The position numbers and the translations under genes are program-made. A stretch of DNA of 42,342 nt from the NCBI GenBank assembly GCA_958477465.1, contig CAUEFX010000035.1, forward strand, positions 1 to 42,342, written 5' to 3'. Position 1 is the stretch's first letter. The number at the start of each line of letters is the position of its first letter. The notes beneath the pieces are model-generated. The model saw only the letters and a program-made list of their open reading frames with translations. It made no database searches and was not told the origin of the DNA. Source of the stretch: an uncultured Bacteroides sp. (lineage in GTDB: Bacteria; Bacteroidota; Bacteroidia; Bacteroidales; Bacteroidaceae). This document shows, piece after piece, positions 16,487-26,318 of the stretch.

Positions 16487-19400
16487 ATGAATAGAATCTT
16501 TTTCTTGTTTGTTTGTTTGTGTTGTCTTTCTTATAATGTATGGGGACAGAATACGCAGAACTATTCATTGAAAGGACAAGTACAGGACACATCAGGTGAA
16601 ACCGTTGTTGGAGCCAATATTAAAATAAAGGGGGCCGATATCGGAACAATAACTGATCTGGACGGAAATTTTACTTTATCGGTTCCGGTTAAAGGGGTAA
16701 CATTAACCATTTCTTTTATTGGTTATCAATCTCAGGAAATCCGATTGAAACCAGGAGAGAATAATTTGAAAGTAGTCCTTAAAGATGATGCTCAGCAATT
16801 GGATGAGATTGTAGTAGTAGGATATGGTACACAGAAAAAATCATCTTTGACAAGTTCGGTAGAAGTGGTCCGGAGTGAAGAACTTCTGCAAATGCCTACA
16901 ATAAATTTGGATGAGGCATTGAACGGACAGGTCGCAGGTTTGCAAGTGATGTCCACAACAGGTGATCCGAGTTCGTCTAAAGAATCGAGTATACATATTA
17001 GAGGTATTAATGGTGCTCCTTTACTTGTTATTGATGGAGTACCTCGCTTCGGCACCAATACGACTGAAGGAGAAATGCGTCTTTCGGATTTGAATCCGGA
17101 TGATATCGAGAGCATTTCTGTATTAAAAGATGCTGCTGCAGCAGCTGTTTATGGTGCACGGGCAGCTAATGGTGTTATTTTGGTTCAGACCAAACGTGCT
17201 ACTGGTAATCAGAAAGTATCGGTAAACTACAGAGGACAGTTTAATTTACAACAAGCTACAAATTTACCGGAGTTTCTTAATGCGTATGAGTTTGCTAAAT
17301 TGTATAATCGGGCTTTGGAAAACTCACCGTCAGTAGTTGGTATTGAACCTTATACTGATGAACAGCTTGAAATGATTCGTACTCATTCTAATCCAAATGT
17401 ATATGGTGACGAAAATTTGATTGACTATCTGGATAAGTTCGGGTATTCTATGATTCATAGTCTTTCTGTCAGCGGTGGCAATAATTTCGTGAAGTATTAT
17501 ATGTCTGGCGGGTATACCAATACGAAAGGATTGTATAGCGGTGTGGGACGAGATCGTTACAATTATTCTATGAAACTGGATGCAACATTATTAAAAGGAC
17601 TTGTATTGTCATTGGATGTAAACGGAACTCGCTCGGAAAATAAGAATACCAGTTATTTTACGATTGATGCCGCCTATAATTTTTCTCCAGTTGAAGTACT
17701 TAGATTTACAGATGGTAGGTTGGCCAGTGTAAATAGCAGTAATCCTTTGATAGCTGTAGACGGCTCAGGGGGATATGTTCGCAATAAAATGAATATGAAT
17801 ACCATTACTGCTACATTGAAATATGATGTTCCTTGGGTAAAGGGGCTTTCTGCCTATTTACGTGCTACTTTTGATAATAATAATTCTGTTCAAAAAACAT
17901 TTAGCAGTCCTGTGACTCTTTACACTTATGATAAGCAGACCGGAGATATAAAAGAAGATGATAAAACCACCTATCCGAAAGCAAAGATCACCTTGAAAGA
18001 GACCGATCGTTTTGTGGATAATAAATTAGTGGAACTTGGGGTTAATTATAATCATACTTTTGCTGCAAAACATGATGTCTCCGGATTGCTGGTTGTCAAT
18101 TATCAAGATTATCATAATCGTTATTTGACCGGAGAAAATCTGGATATGGCTGGTATTTATCCTGAGATAATGGGAAATGCCACTACTCCCAAAGTGAATG
18201 GGGAAGAGGCGTATAGCGAACGTGCTTCAATGATTGGACGTGCGACTTATGGTTATGATAACCGCTATTTTATTGAAGGTAGTTTTCGGGTGGATGGTTC
18301 TACCAAATTTCATCCCGACAATCGATGGGGATTTTTCCCTACCACTTCTGCTTCTTGGGTGCTTTCGAATGAGCAGTTTTTTAAGAATTGGGAGCAATCA
18401 GTGCTTTCTAATGTAAAGTTTCGAGGCTCTATGGGTATATTAGGGGATGACGGAGCGATAGACGATTATTCGTATTTGCGTAAATATATGTATGTTGTAC
18501 GTCAAGGATATAATATCGGAGGAAATCTGAAACCCGGTATTGTAATGGATACAAATGCTTATCCTAATCCGGATTTAAAGTGGGGACAATCAAGAGATTA
18601 CAATGTCGCTACCGACTTGGGATTTTGGAAGAATCGGTTTGGGGTATCTTTTGAATATTATTGGCGTTACCGTACCAATATGATTATGGTAGCTCCTTCT
18701 TATCTGTATCCGCCTTCAACAGGAGTAGACGGTAATCCACCCAACATGAACTTTGCTAAGATAAAAGCATGGGGATGGGATTTGACTTTGACACATCGTA
18801 ATTCCATTCAAAAAGTAAAATATGATTTAACTCTTACATTGGCACAAACCAGAGACCGGGTTTTAGATTATGGCGACGAGTCTTCTCTTGAACCGAATCG
18901 ACGCCGTGTAGGTAAGAGCTATATGGTATGGTGGTTGTATGAAGCCGATGGGCTCTTCCAATCGCAGGAAGAAATTGACAATTATCCGGTAGACCAAGAT
19001 GAGCAAGGCAATATTACTCTTGCTCCCGGTGATATTAAATATAAAGATCAGAATGGTGATGGTAAACTTACCGACATTGATAAAATAGCTGTGAAGAATT
19101 CTTCGAATCCGGAGATGACAATGAGTTTACGTCTGGGAGTTAAATATAAGGGCTTCTTTGTGAATGCGATGTTTCAGGGTGTTAGCGGGTATCAACAACA
19201 GTTGACCGAATTATATACATTGGAATCCGGAAGTTTGCAACGCTTTCAGAAATATCATCTTACAGATACATGGTCTGAAAGTAATATGACTGCAAATTAT
19301 CCTCGTGTCAAGATTGCTAATGCAAATGATAATAACCGGAAAGCATCTACTTTTTGGGTGAAGGACTGTGATTTTATTCGTTTGAAATCTTTATCTCTGG

Positions 19401-19573
19401 GATATGCTTTACCGGCATCGGCATTGAAGAAAATTAAATTGTCGTCAGCAAGTATTTCTCTGCAGGGAAGTAACTTATGCACATGGTCTACTTTGAAAGA
19501 TATGGATCCGGAGTCACTTCGGGGATATCCGATACAGCGTTCGTATGGTATGACTTTGAATTTGGGCTTTTAA
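16487..19573 (+). CDS. SusC/RagA-type TonB-dependent outer-membrane transporter
   Basis: The 1028-aa product has a signal peptide (ending NVWGQ), a carboxypeptidase-D-regulatory-like domain (about residues 27-105, with the hallmark VGANIKIKG and TDLDGNFTLSV), the TonB-box-like DEIVVVGYGTQKKSS, a plug domain (LLVIDGVP, then DIESISVLKDAAAAAVYGARAANGVI) and a long beta-barrel ending SYGMTLNLGF. It forms the channel half of a pedal-bin transporter with the SusD-like lipoprotein encoded next. The RagA branch of this family imports oligopeptides, and the peptidases on both sides make that reading attractive here, but sequence alone does not show the substrate. No sigma/anti-sigma (FecIR) pair or hybrid regulator is adjacent. 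Confidence 0.96.
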   Translation: MNRIFFLFVCLCCLSYNVWGQNTQNYSLKGQVQDTSGETVVGANIKIKGADIGTITDLDGNFTLSVPVKGVTLTISFIGYQSQEIRLKPGENNLKVVLKDDAQQLDEIVVVGYGTQKKSSLTSSVEVVRSEELLQMPTINLDEALNGQVAGLQVMSTTGDPSSSKESSIHIRGINGAPLLVIDGVPRFGTNTTEGEMRLSDLNPDDIESISVLKDAAAAAVYGARAANGVILVQTKRATGNQKVSVNYRGQFNLQQATNLPEFLNAYEFAKLYNRALENSPSVVGIEPYTDEQLEMIRTHSNPNVYGDENLIDYLDKFGYSMIHSLSVSGGNNFVKYYMSGGYTNTKGLYSGVGRDRYNYSMKLDATLLKGLVLSLDVNGTRSENKNTSYFTIDAAYNFSPVEVLRFTDGRLASVNSSNPLIAVDGSGGYVRNKMNMNTITATLKYDVPWVKGLSAYLRATFDNNNSVQKTFSSPVTLYTYDKQTGDIKEDDKTTYPKAKITLKETDRFVDNKLVELGVNYNHTFAAKHDVSGLLVVNYQDYHNRYLTGENLDMAGIYPEIMGNATTPKVNGEEAYSERASMIGRATYGYDNRYFIEGSFRVDGSTKFHPDNRWGFFPTTSASWVLSNEQFFKNWEQSVLSNVKFRGSMGILGDDGAIDDYSYLRKYMYVVRQGYNIGGNLKPGIVMDTNAYPNPDLKWGQSRDYNVATDLGFWKNRFGVSFEYYWRYRTNMIMVAPSYLYPPSTGVDGNPPNMNFAKIKAWGWDLTLTHRNSIQKVKYDLTLTLAQTRDRVLDYGDESSLEPNRRRVGKSYMVWWLYEADGLFQSQEEIDNYPVDQDEQGNITLAPGDIKYKDQNGDGKLTDIDKIAVKNSSNPEMTMSLRLGVKYKGFFVNAMFQGVSGYQQQLTELYTLESGSLQRFQKYHLTDTWSESNMTANYPRVKIANANDNNRKASTFWVKDCDFIRLKSLSLGYALPASALKKIKLSSASISLQGSNLCTWSTLKDMDPESLRGYPIQRSYGMTLNLGF

Positions 19574-19602
19574 TAAATGTGGTATTATTAAAAAGAAATA
19601 GT

Positions 19603-21366
19603 ATGCAGCAGTTAAGAAAATATATAGTATCTATTTTAATTTGTGGAGGAATATTCGGACTTTCCGGATGTGATGGCTTATTCCGTGACGCACCTTATAA
19701 TAAATTGTCCCAGGAAACGATTTGGGGAAGCCAGTTGTTGCTTGATGAATATGTATTGCCTTGGTATCGCAATATGAGTAATGGCTTTTCTGTTTATATG
19801 CCTACTTCTTCATCACTATTAAAGGGGGCGTGCCGTGATTATCTACCTTGGTATGGCGATCAGATAACTGTAAGTAGAGCAGATTGGTACAATACTGCCT
19901 ATGGTGATATCTTGAAAAGTATTTCCAGTGAGATTACTCGTAGAGGACTTGTCAATTGGAATAATTATTATGCCCGTATCCAGTCTGTGAATCTTTTATT
20001 AGAGAATGAAGGGAAGATACCGGAGGGTGCTCATAAACAGCGCATATTAGGGGAAGCACATTTTTTCCGGGCTTACTATTATTACTTATTGTTGCGGCAG
20101 TTTGGTGGTCCCTTACTGATAAAAAACAATTATGATCCGTTGATTGACGATCAAAAATTTTCTCGTGCCTCTTATGAAGAGACAGTCAATTTTATTGTAG
20201 AGGAAGCGGATTTGGCGGCTTCTTTATTATCTGAAAAGTTAGAGGCCAGTGATATAGGGCGTGCTACAAAAGGAGCAGCTTTAATGTTGAAAGCTAAAAC
20301 CTACTTTTGGGTAGCTAGCAAGGTTTTTCAGAATAAGGAGAAACCGTATTTAGGCTTTCCAGATGATCGTTCGGATGCCATGTTGACAGAGGCAGCTAAG
20401 GCGTATGATGACTTGATGAAGCTACCTTATTCGTTGATACAGATAACCGGGACAACGCAAGATCAAATAAAGGAACAGTATCGCCAAATTTTTCTGACGA
20501 AGAATAGTCAGGAATCAATTTGGGAAGTACAACATTCGGATGATGGTGATTTTGCAGATGGATTCGGACATAAACTCGATCGTGAATCTGTTTCTCCTTT
20601 CTTTGGTGGAACAGTGGCGGCCTATTCGCCTACTCAAAATCATGTGGATGAATATAATATGCGTGATGGCAAAACTTACGATCCGGCACACCCGTATGAT
20701 AACAGGGATTATCGTTTTTATGCGAATATCTTATATGATGGTTGCGTCTTCCGTGATCATGAAATGGAAATTCATTATAAAAAGGAAGGGAAGCAGGAGA
20801 TTGCCGGAGCTGACTTGACGCCATACGGAACATCTACCAATGCTGCTGTTTCAAAAACAGGGTATTATTTAGGGAAATTCGTAAATGAACAGCAAAAAAT
20901 TGATAGCGATGAAACTTATGCAAGTAAACAGAATTATATTATTTGGCGGTTTGCAGAGGTGCTGTTGGATTATGCAGAAATTGATTTTTTGCAGAATCGT
21001 GTTGACGATGCGTTGGATAAAGTGAATCAGATTCGCCGGCGGGTACACATGGATGAGTTACCGAACTTGACGTGGGAGCAATTGGTAAATGAACGTCGTG
21101 TGGAGATGGCTTTCGAAGAGACTACTTATTGGGATTTACTTCGTTGGGGAATTGCTGTAGAAAAAATGAGTGGAGCTACTAATCCATTGAAAGCAATGAA
21201 GATCGTAAAAGAAGAGGGGAAAGATCCGGTATATACGATTTCGAATATGAACAAATATCCTAAACGTGTACGTGAGTTTCGTCAGATGCAATATTATTAT
21301 CCCATACCTTGGGATGAAATACGTTATCATGGTATTGAACAAAATCCTGAATGGGAAGAAGTTTAA
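19603..21366 (+). CDS. SusD/RagB-type surface lipoprotein
   Basis: The 587-aa product is a lipoprotein: the signal MQQLRKYIVSILICGGIFGLSGC puts the lipid-bearing Cys at residue 23. The body is a SusD fold with helical TPR-like segments (ILGEAHFFRAYYYYLLLRQFGG, split around FRAYYYYLL, is the typical early motif) and the characteristic C-terminal stretch VNERRVEMAFEETTYWDLLRWG. The open frame extends upstream into the end of susC, but only the ATG at 19603 gives a lipoprotein signal. It lies 29 bp after the SusC gene and would act as the lid that captures substrate for the SusC channel. Confidence 0.95.
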   Translation: MQQLRKYIVSILICGGIFGLSGCDGLFRDAPYNKLSQETIWGSQLLLDEYVLPWYRNMSNGFSVYMPTSSSLLKGACRDYLPWYGDQITVSRADWYNTAYGDILKSISSEITRRGLVNWNNYYARIQSVNLLLENEGKIPEGAHKQRILGEAHFFRAYYYYLLLRQFGGPLLIKNNYDPLIDDQKFSRASYEETVNFIVEEADLAASLLSEKLEASDIGRATKGAALMLKAKTYFWVASKVFQNKEKPYLGFPDDRSDAMLTEAAKAYDDLMKLPYSLIQITGTTQDQIKEQYRQIFLTKNSQESIWEVQHSDDGDFADGFGHKLDRESVSPFFGGTVAAYSPTQNHVDEYNMRDGKTYDPAHPYDNRDYRFYANILYDGCVFRDHEMEIHYKKEGKQEIAGADLTPYGTSTNAAVSKTGYYLGKFVNEQQKIDSDETYASKQNYIIWRFAEVLLDYAEIDFLQNRVDDALDKVNQIRRRVHMDELPNLTWEQLVNERRVEMAFEETTYWDLLRWGIAVEKMSGATNPLKAMKIVKEEGKDPVYTISNMNKYPKRVREFRQMQYYYPIPWDEIRYHGIEQNPEWEEV

Positions 21367-21408
21367 AATCTTTCAATCAATGTATTATTAACTTTAATAA
21401 AGAAATGT

Positions 21409-22308
21409 ATGAATAGAAAAATTACGGTCTTATTAATGGCTTTGAGTGTAGTTATGTTTGCAAATGCACAAGAGTACAATCTGTTTGATCCGGCAGATGT
21501 GGATGCCAATGGATGGATATGGTTTGATACGCAGGAAAAGATAGACAAGTACATTGGTCAGGCAAACAATGAAGATGGAAAGATAGATCCGAATGGAAAG
21601 ATCATCCAATTGATTTGTGCCGATTTTGGAGATTATGAAGACTCTACGGTAGATCCGACTATTAAAGGAGTAGGCACTGATGGTGAAATGGGAGGACCGG
21701 GTGCGAAAACCGGTGCTATTATTACTGCCGGTGCTTCTGCATCAATGACTACCAATGGAGGTGGTTTCGTGGTACGTATGCCTTCGTGCGTCTCTTGTAA
21801 TCTATTTTTGTCGAGTGAAGCAACCACTTACGTACGTTTATTGGGAGCAACGGAACAGGACAAATACTTCAAGGATTATACCATTGTATCAGCTCTTTAT
21901 TCAACCGTATTTAAACCATTGATGCGTGCAGGACAAAAAGAATGGACAGAAATGGAAACTTTGGATAGTGGCAATGAACCTTATTTTAAGCTAAAGTCAG
22001 ATGCACCTATTTATGCCCGGTTCGAATCATTGACAAAGGTTCCTTTATATATCCACGGGATGAAAGTGCTTACTTCAACTAAACCTTCCGGTGTTAACGA
22101 TGCATCTGTTAATTCTAAAATTGAATTTGATGGCATTACTCTTTCTTTGGGAGGGGTTGCCAATGTACAGGTTTATACAACTACCGGCGTATTGGCCGCA
22201 TCAGCAACAACAGATAAAATGAATTTGTCTCCATTGACAAGTGGCGTATATATTGTAAAAGCAAAGAACGGTACTAACGAACGTACCACTAAGATTGTTA
22301 TCCGGTAA
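21409..22308 (+). CDS. Secreted protein with type-IX-like C-terminal domain
   Basis: The 299-aa product has a signal peptide (MNRKITVLLMALSVVMFANA), a middle part of unknown fold with an acidic, Asp/Gly-rich start (NLFDPADVDANGWIWFD), and a C-terminal beta-domain from about residue 228 (SGVNDASVNSKIEF through TTKIVIR). That tail resembles type IX sorting domains, with NVQVYTTTGVL, LSPLTSGVYIVKA and a basic last strand. It follows the SusD gene by 42 bp with no terminator between, and a hairpin closes the operon after it. This position is where SusE/SusF-like surface-binding proteins usually sit, so a ligand-binding role is possible. I do not recognise the middle domain. Confidence 0.75.
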   Translation: MNRKITVLLMALSVVMFANAQEYNLFDPADVDANGWIWFDTQEKIDKYIGQANNEDGKIDPNGKIIQLICADFGDYEDSTVDPTIKGVGTDGEMGGPGAKTGAIITAGASASMTTNGGGFVVRMPSCVSCNLFLSSEATTYVRLLGATEQDKYFKDYTIVSALYSTVFKPLMRAGQKEWTEMETLDSGNEPYFKLKSDAPIYARFESLTKVPLYIHGMKVLTSTKPSGVNDASVNSKIEFDGITLSLGGVANVQVYTTTGVLAASATTDKMNLSPLTSGVYIVKAKNGTNERTTKIVIR

Positions 22309-22319
22309 TAATTTTTGTA

Positions 22320-22385
22320 GGGGGGAAAACTACTTGTACTCATTAGACTGGGAATAATGAGAGGATGGTAGTCGTTCCCCTTTTT
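22320..22385 (+). terminator. Hairpin closing the metzincin-SusCD operon
   Basis: A G-run (22320-22325) with GGGGGGAAAACTAC pairs imperfectly with GTAGTCGTTCCCC (22368-22380) around an inner stem CTCATT/AATGAG (22339-22361). A T5 run follows at 22381-22385. It lies between the 299-aa surface protein and the M6-like peptidase, so the latter may be expressed at a lower level. Confidence 0.6.
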
Positions 22386-22409
22386 ACTTACATTTTAATA
22401 CATAAAACG

Positions 22410-24959
22410 ATGAAGAGATGTCCTATTCCTTGGATCATTGTTTTATTCTTTCCGTTACTGCTGTCGGCTGCCGAAAAGAATAAAGGTGAGTTGAGCAATT
22501 TGGTTTGTTTTTTGCGTTTTAATGACGAAGATAACAAGGAACAATTCGACAAACCTATCAGTTATTACGAAACAATGTTTAACGCTGAAGGCGAGGAAGC
22601 TAATTCTGTATATAACTATTTTCGTGAGGCTTCTTATAATCAGCTCTTTTGGAGAAGTTCTTTCTTCCCCGAATCAGACGGTACACAGATCATTTCTTAT
22701 AAAGCTAAGAATGAGCGTGGATATTATCAGGAAAAGAATAGTCTTAATAATTTGGGGTATAGTAACGAAACAGAAAAAGCGGCTCGTGAACAGGCTCTAA
22801 TAAAAGAACTTGCAGCCTATTTGTCTGAAAATCTACCGGATAATGTGGTGATTGATGCCAATAATGATGGTTTACTTGATAATATTTGCATAATTGTAAG
22901 CGGCAATTCCGATTTGAGCAGTAAATATCTGTTGTGGCCTCACCGTTCCGATTTGGCATTACCTGATGAGAAAGCAATTTATGTGAAGGGTAAAAAGATC
23001 GTGGGGTATCTGATGGTATTCAATGATGCTAATGGTTGGAGTTCTCTGAAGCCTGTTCCTTTGAATACAGGAGTTCTTTGTCATGAGATGTCTCATACAC
23101 TCGGTACCTATGATCTTTATCATGTGAATGATAATTTGAATCCGGTGGGAGTTTGGGATTTAATGTCCGATAACCTGACCATACCTCAGCAGATGAGCGC
23201 TTATACCAAATGCCGCTATTGCAAATGGATTGACGAGATTCCTGAGATATCTGCTCCGGGGACTTATACCTTAAATCCGATAGGAGGTGCCACAAAAGAA
23301 AATATAGCATATAAGATTAAACCGACAGGTTCGGATGAATACTTTGTAGTGGAATATAGAAGGAACGACGGGACATTTGATAAGGGGTTGCCGACTTCCG
23401 GGTTGTTGGTTTATCGTATTAATCCGAATGTAACAGGTGGAAATCTGAATTACAATGGAACCACCCGCCTGGATGAACTGTATTTGTATCGCCCGGGTGG
23501 AACTGTGACACTCGACGGTGATATCTCAAAGGCTGCTTTTAGTGCAGAAAGCGGGCGTACTGCGATTGGAGGTAATGCGGAATTTAAGGCTTTTTACAGT
23601 GACGGCAAAGAAGCGAAATTTGCTTTGGCAAATATTTCATCTTGTGGTGAGACCATTTCTTTTGACCTGTTGGAGTTGACACCGCAGATTTATATACCTA
23701 AACCGAATGTCACTTTGGGAGGGGCAATAAATAGTACAGCTCAAGTTATTATCGAGTCTGATGTAGCATGGCAGATAGTCGATGCCCCCGATTGGTTGAC
23801 AATTACCCCGCTTCAGGGAAATGCCGGCCGGTCGACAATTGTTCTTCAGGCTAAATCGGCTAATGAGAATGCGCAACTACGTATAACTGATTTTCATTTG
23901 CAGGGAGTAGAAGATTCATCGATAACTGCTATTGTTAATGTGTCGCAACGTTCCGACCTGATACAGTCACCTTCTGCATTGACAGCCCAAAAAGAAGGGA
24001 ATACGGTTGTTTTGACGTGGGTAGCACCACATGAAGGAACCCCGGCACTGTTGGAAGATTTTGAGAATTCGGATAATTTGTCGAAATGGACAATCAAAAA
24101 TGAGGGTGACCGGGGATGGCTCTTACAAAAGAATGAGAAGTATAAAGAGCCTTATTCTGGAAACTATTCAATGCGTTTATTGGAGGCATGGGAGGATATT
24201 CATCAGGATGAATATTTGATTTCTCCTGCTTTTGCCAATGGAAAATCACTGACTTTCTATTCAAAATCTACAGCTCCGCAAAAAAACAATCCGAAGAACT
24301 TTTATTATGTAGAAGTAAGTTCGGACGGTGGTTCCACATGGAAGCAGATCTGGGATTTAAAAACAGATTGCTCTGTAGTGAACAAATATACTCGTGTAGA
24401 TATCGATTTATCTCCTTATATGTCTGATAACATGAAAATAGCTTTTCATGCATACGATACTAATCAGACAGGGCTATCTTATTGGTGGCATGTAGACGAT
24501 GTCGCTATTTATCCGCAGGTAGAGCATTCTATGATAACTGGTTATGCTATTTATCGTAATGGAGAGAAGATAGGTAATTCCGTAACTTCTACTTTTACGG
24601 ATACCGCTCCGCTTTCTGGAGAGAATGTATATACTGTACGTGCGGAAGGGGCTTTTGGGGATACACCGGATTCGGAACCTGTAACGATCTCATTCACAGG
24701 AACCGGTATCTGTAAATCACCCCTTCCTTTGTCGGAAGTAACAATGTCGCTTTATCAGGGAATACTTCATTTGGAAAGTGAAAATAGAATAGAGACTTTG
24801 GCTCTTTATTCTTTGGATGGAAAACCAGTTCTGTTTACTGCTCTGGGAGAAGAATCTTGTGATATTAGTGTAGGTCATCTCGAAGCCGGAGTGTATGTTG
24901 CTTGTGTCTTCATGCAAAATCAGAATCATTCGGTGATGCGGAAATTGATGCTAAAATAA
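22410..24959 (+). CDS. M6-like secreted metallopeptidase with BACON and cleaved-adhesin-like domains
   Basis: The 849-aa product has a signal peptide (MKRCPIPWIIVLFFPLLLSAA). The catalytic domain resembles M6 immune-inhibitor-A peptidases: HEMSHTLG at residues 225-232 (HExxH) followed by YDLYH and VGVWDLM. About residues 430-510 look like a BACON domain (SDVAWQIVDAPDWLTITP). Residues about 545-700 match the cleaved-adhesin/MAM-like beta-sandwich found in gingipains (EDFENSDNLSKW, SPAFANGKSLTFYS, YWWHVDDVAIYP). A short fibronectin-like part and a type-IX-like tail (LALYSLDGKPV, then MRKLMLK) follow. The ATG at 22410 is chosen over 22365 because it begins the signal peptide. It is the second peptidase of the SusCD locus and probably degrades or binds host or dietary protein at the surface. 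Confidence 0.85.
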   Translation: MKRCPIPWIIVLFFPLLLSAAEKNKGELSNLVCFLRFNDEDNKEQFDKPISYYETMFNAEGEEANSVYNYFREASYNQLFWRSSFFPESDGTQIISYKAKNERGYYQEKNSLNNLGYSNETEKAAREQALIKELAAYLSENLPDNVVIDANNDGLLDNICIIVSGNSDLSSKYLLWPHRSDLALPDEKAIYVKGKKIVGYLMVFNDANGWSSLKPVPLNTGVLCHEMSHTLGTYDLYHVNDNLNPVGVWDLMSDNLTIPQQMSAYTKCRYCKWIDEIPEISAPGTYTLNPIGGATKENIAYKIKPTGSDEYFVVEYRRNDGTFDKGLPTSGLLVYRINPNVTGGNLNYNGTTRLDELYLYRPGGTVTLDGDISKAAFSAESGRTAIGGNAEFKAFYSDGKEAKFALANISSCGETISFDLLELTPQIYIPKPNVTLGGAINSTAQVIIESDVAWQIVDAPDWLTITPLQGNAGRSTIVLQAKSANENAQLRITDFHLQGVEDSSITAIVNVSQRSDLIQSPSALTAQKEGNTVVLTWVAPHEGTPALLEDFENSDNLSKWTIKNEGDRGWLLQKNEKYKEPYSGNYSMRLLEAWEDIHQDEYLISPAFANGKSLTFYSKSTAPQKNNPKNFYYVEVSSDGGSTWKQIWDLKTDCSVVNKYTRVDIDLSPYMSDNMKIAFHAYDTNQTGLSYWWHVDDVAIYPQVEHSMITGYAIYRNGEKIGNSVTSTFTDTAPLSGENVYTVRAEGAFGDTPDSEPVTISFTGTGICKSPLPLSEVTMSLYQGILHLESENRIETLALYSLDGKPVLFTALGEESCDISVGHLEAGVYVACVFMQNQNHSVMRKLMLK

Positions 24960-24979
24960 TCTCTCTTTAGTTGACAATT

Positions 24980-25030
24980 ATCTTCCACTATTTGAGTATC
25001 GGTCGGTGCTTGGGTGGTGGAAGATTTTTT
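24980..25030 (+). terminator. Intrinsic terminator after the M6-like peptidase
   Basis: ATCTTCCAC (24980-24988) pairs perfectly with GTGGAAGAT (25017-25025), and six T (25025-25030) follow. It lies 21 bp after the stop codon. Confidence 0.8.
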
Positions 25031-25155
25031 ATCTCTATTAGGAGGCGTCTTTTATCTATGTTTATTTCTGCTCTGATAAAAAAAAGTTTTTATGTCATGC
25101 AACTTTTTCTCATGGTTTCTCGTCTATTAATATAGAAACTACAAAATTGAGACCT

Positions 25156-26154
25156 ATGAATATGAATAGTAAAATGAAAGGTATTATTGGAACGATTGCT
25201 TTGTTTTCATTCTTGTTTTCTGCAACAACTGTTTGTGCTCAGAACGGACGTATAAAAGCCAGTGATACCTATAAAACCAAAGAAGTCAAGATCAAAAACT
25301 TCGATAAAATTAAAGTTTTAGGAAGTCTTACTGTCATTTATACGCAGTCTGCCTATAATAAGCCGACGTTAAAAATTTCCGGTTCGGATAATGTGGTAGA
25401 TTTGGTGGATTGTACGGTGGCGGATGGTGTATTGTCCGTTTCTTTTAAGAACAGGAATAGTATTGAATTCGGTAAGCAGGGGAAGCTTAAAATAATGGCT
25501 TCCAGTTCCGTGCTGAAAGATGTGCATTTGCAAGGGTCCGGAGATGTGGTGCTGGACGGTAAGTTGGAATGTGATAATCTGTCTTTGACATTACAAGGGT
25601 CCGGAGATATTACTGCCGGTGAAGTTGTTTGTAAGAATGATTTTGCAGCCACTTTGCAAGGATCCGGAGATGTTTCTATTAAGAACAGCGTGAAAGCCGA
25701 GAATGTGGTTTTGAGTTTGCAAGGTTCCGGTGATATGGACATCTATAATATGACGGCAAAGGCTGCAGCTGTTACCCTTCAAGGCTCGGGTGACCTGGAG
25801 GTGAGCGGTGGAAATGTGACTGGTGATGTTGCTATCAGCTTACTGGGTGCTGGCGATTTGAACTTTGCAGGTATTCAAGGAGATAATGTAAGGGCCGAGT
25901 TGAATGGTTCCGGGGATTTGACAATGACGGGTACAGCCCGACAGGCTGTCTTGATGCTGCGAAACTCCGGCGATCTGAATGCGAAAGGTTTGAAGGCCGT
26001 CGATGTAGATGCTACAGTAAATGGTCCCGGAGATATTTCATGCTATGTTTCCGGAACATTGAAGTGTGATATTTCCGGGAGTGGCGATATTGGCTATAAA
26101 GGTAATCCGGTCAATGTACATTCAACCGGAAGAAATAAGCCCCATAAATTGTAA
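25156..26154 (+). CDS. Head-GIN (DUF2807) beta-helix protein with ten Q-G-S-G-D repeats
   Basis: The 332-aa product has a signal peptide (ending TTVCAQ) and a DUF2807, 'putative auto-transporter adhesin, head GIN' domain. Its body is a ladder of repeats of about 20-22 residues with the motif LQGSGD: five exact copies, then LLGAGD, LNGSGD, LRNSGD, VNGPGD and ISGSGD, ten in all. This spacing fits a right-handed beta-helix. The open frame begins with a TTG at 25147; the ATG at 25156 (or 25162) is more likely. The gene stands alone between two terminators. Function of the family is not established; a surface or periplasmic location is expected. Confidence 0.85.
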   Translation: MNMNSKMKGIIGTIALFSFLFSATTVCAQNGRIKASDTYKTKEVKIKNFDKIKVLGSLTVIYTQSAYNKPTLKISGSDNVVDLVDCTVADGVLSVSFKNRNSIEFGKQGKLKIMASSSVLKDVHLQGSGDVVLDGKLECDNLSLTLQGSGDITAGEVVCKNDFAATLQGSGDVSIKNSVKAENVVLSLQGSGDMDIYNMTAKAAAVTLQGSGDLEVSGGNVTGDVAISLLGAGDLNFAGIQGDNVRAELNGSGDLTMTGTARQAVLMLRNSGDLNAKGLKAVDVDATVNGPGDISCYVSGTLKCDISGSGDIGYKGNPVNVHSTGRNKPHKL

Positions 26155-26189
26155 AAATGCATGCTGAATAACTTAAGTGTCTGAAAATT

Positions 26190-26213
26190 AGCCGCCGTAA
26201 GACGGCTTTTTTT
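26190..26213 (+). terminator. Intrinsic terminator of the head-GIN gene
   Basis: AGCCG (26190-26194) and CGGCT (26203-26207) form a short GC-rich stem with a T7 tail to 26213, 35 bp after the stop. Confidence 0.75.
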
Positions 26214-26223
26214 ATTCCAACTT

Positions 26224-26254
26224 TTTGTTAGTCCCGAAAAAAGTTCTATCTTTG
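26224..26254 (+). promoter_or_regulatory. rpsA promoter, full Bacteroides consensus
   Basis: TTTG at 26224-26227, a 19-bp spacer and TATCTTTG at 26247-26254 match the -33/-7 consensus completely. The expected start near 26260 leaves a leader of about 60 nt before the ATG, possibly used for control of S1 synthesis. Confidence 0.8.
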
Positions 26255-26318
26255 CGCCCGATTTATAGATAATATAATGTCTTATTTAATTAAAGTATTT
26301 CAAAACAAGTAATTATTA

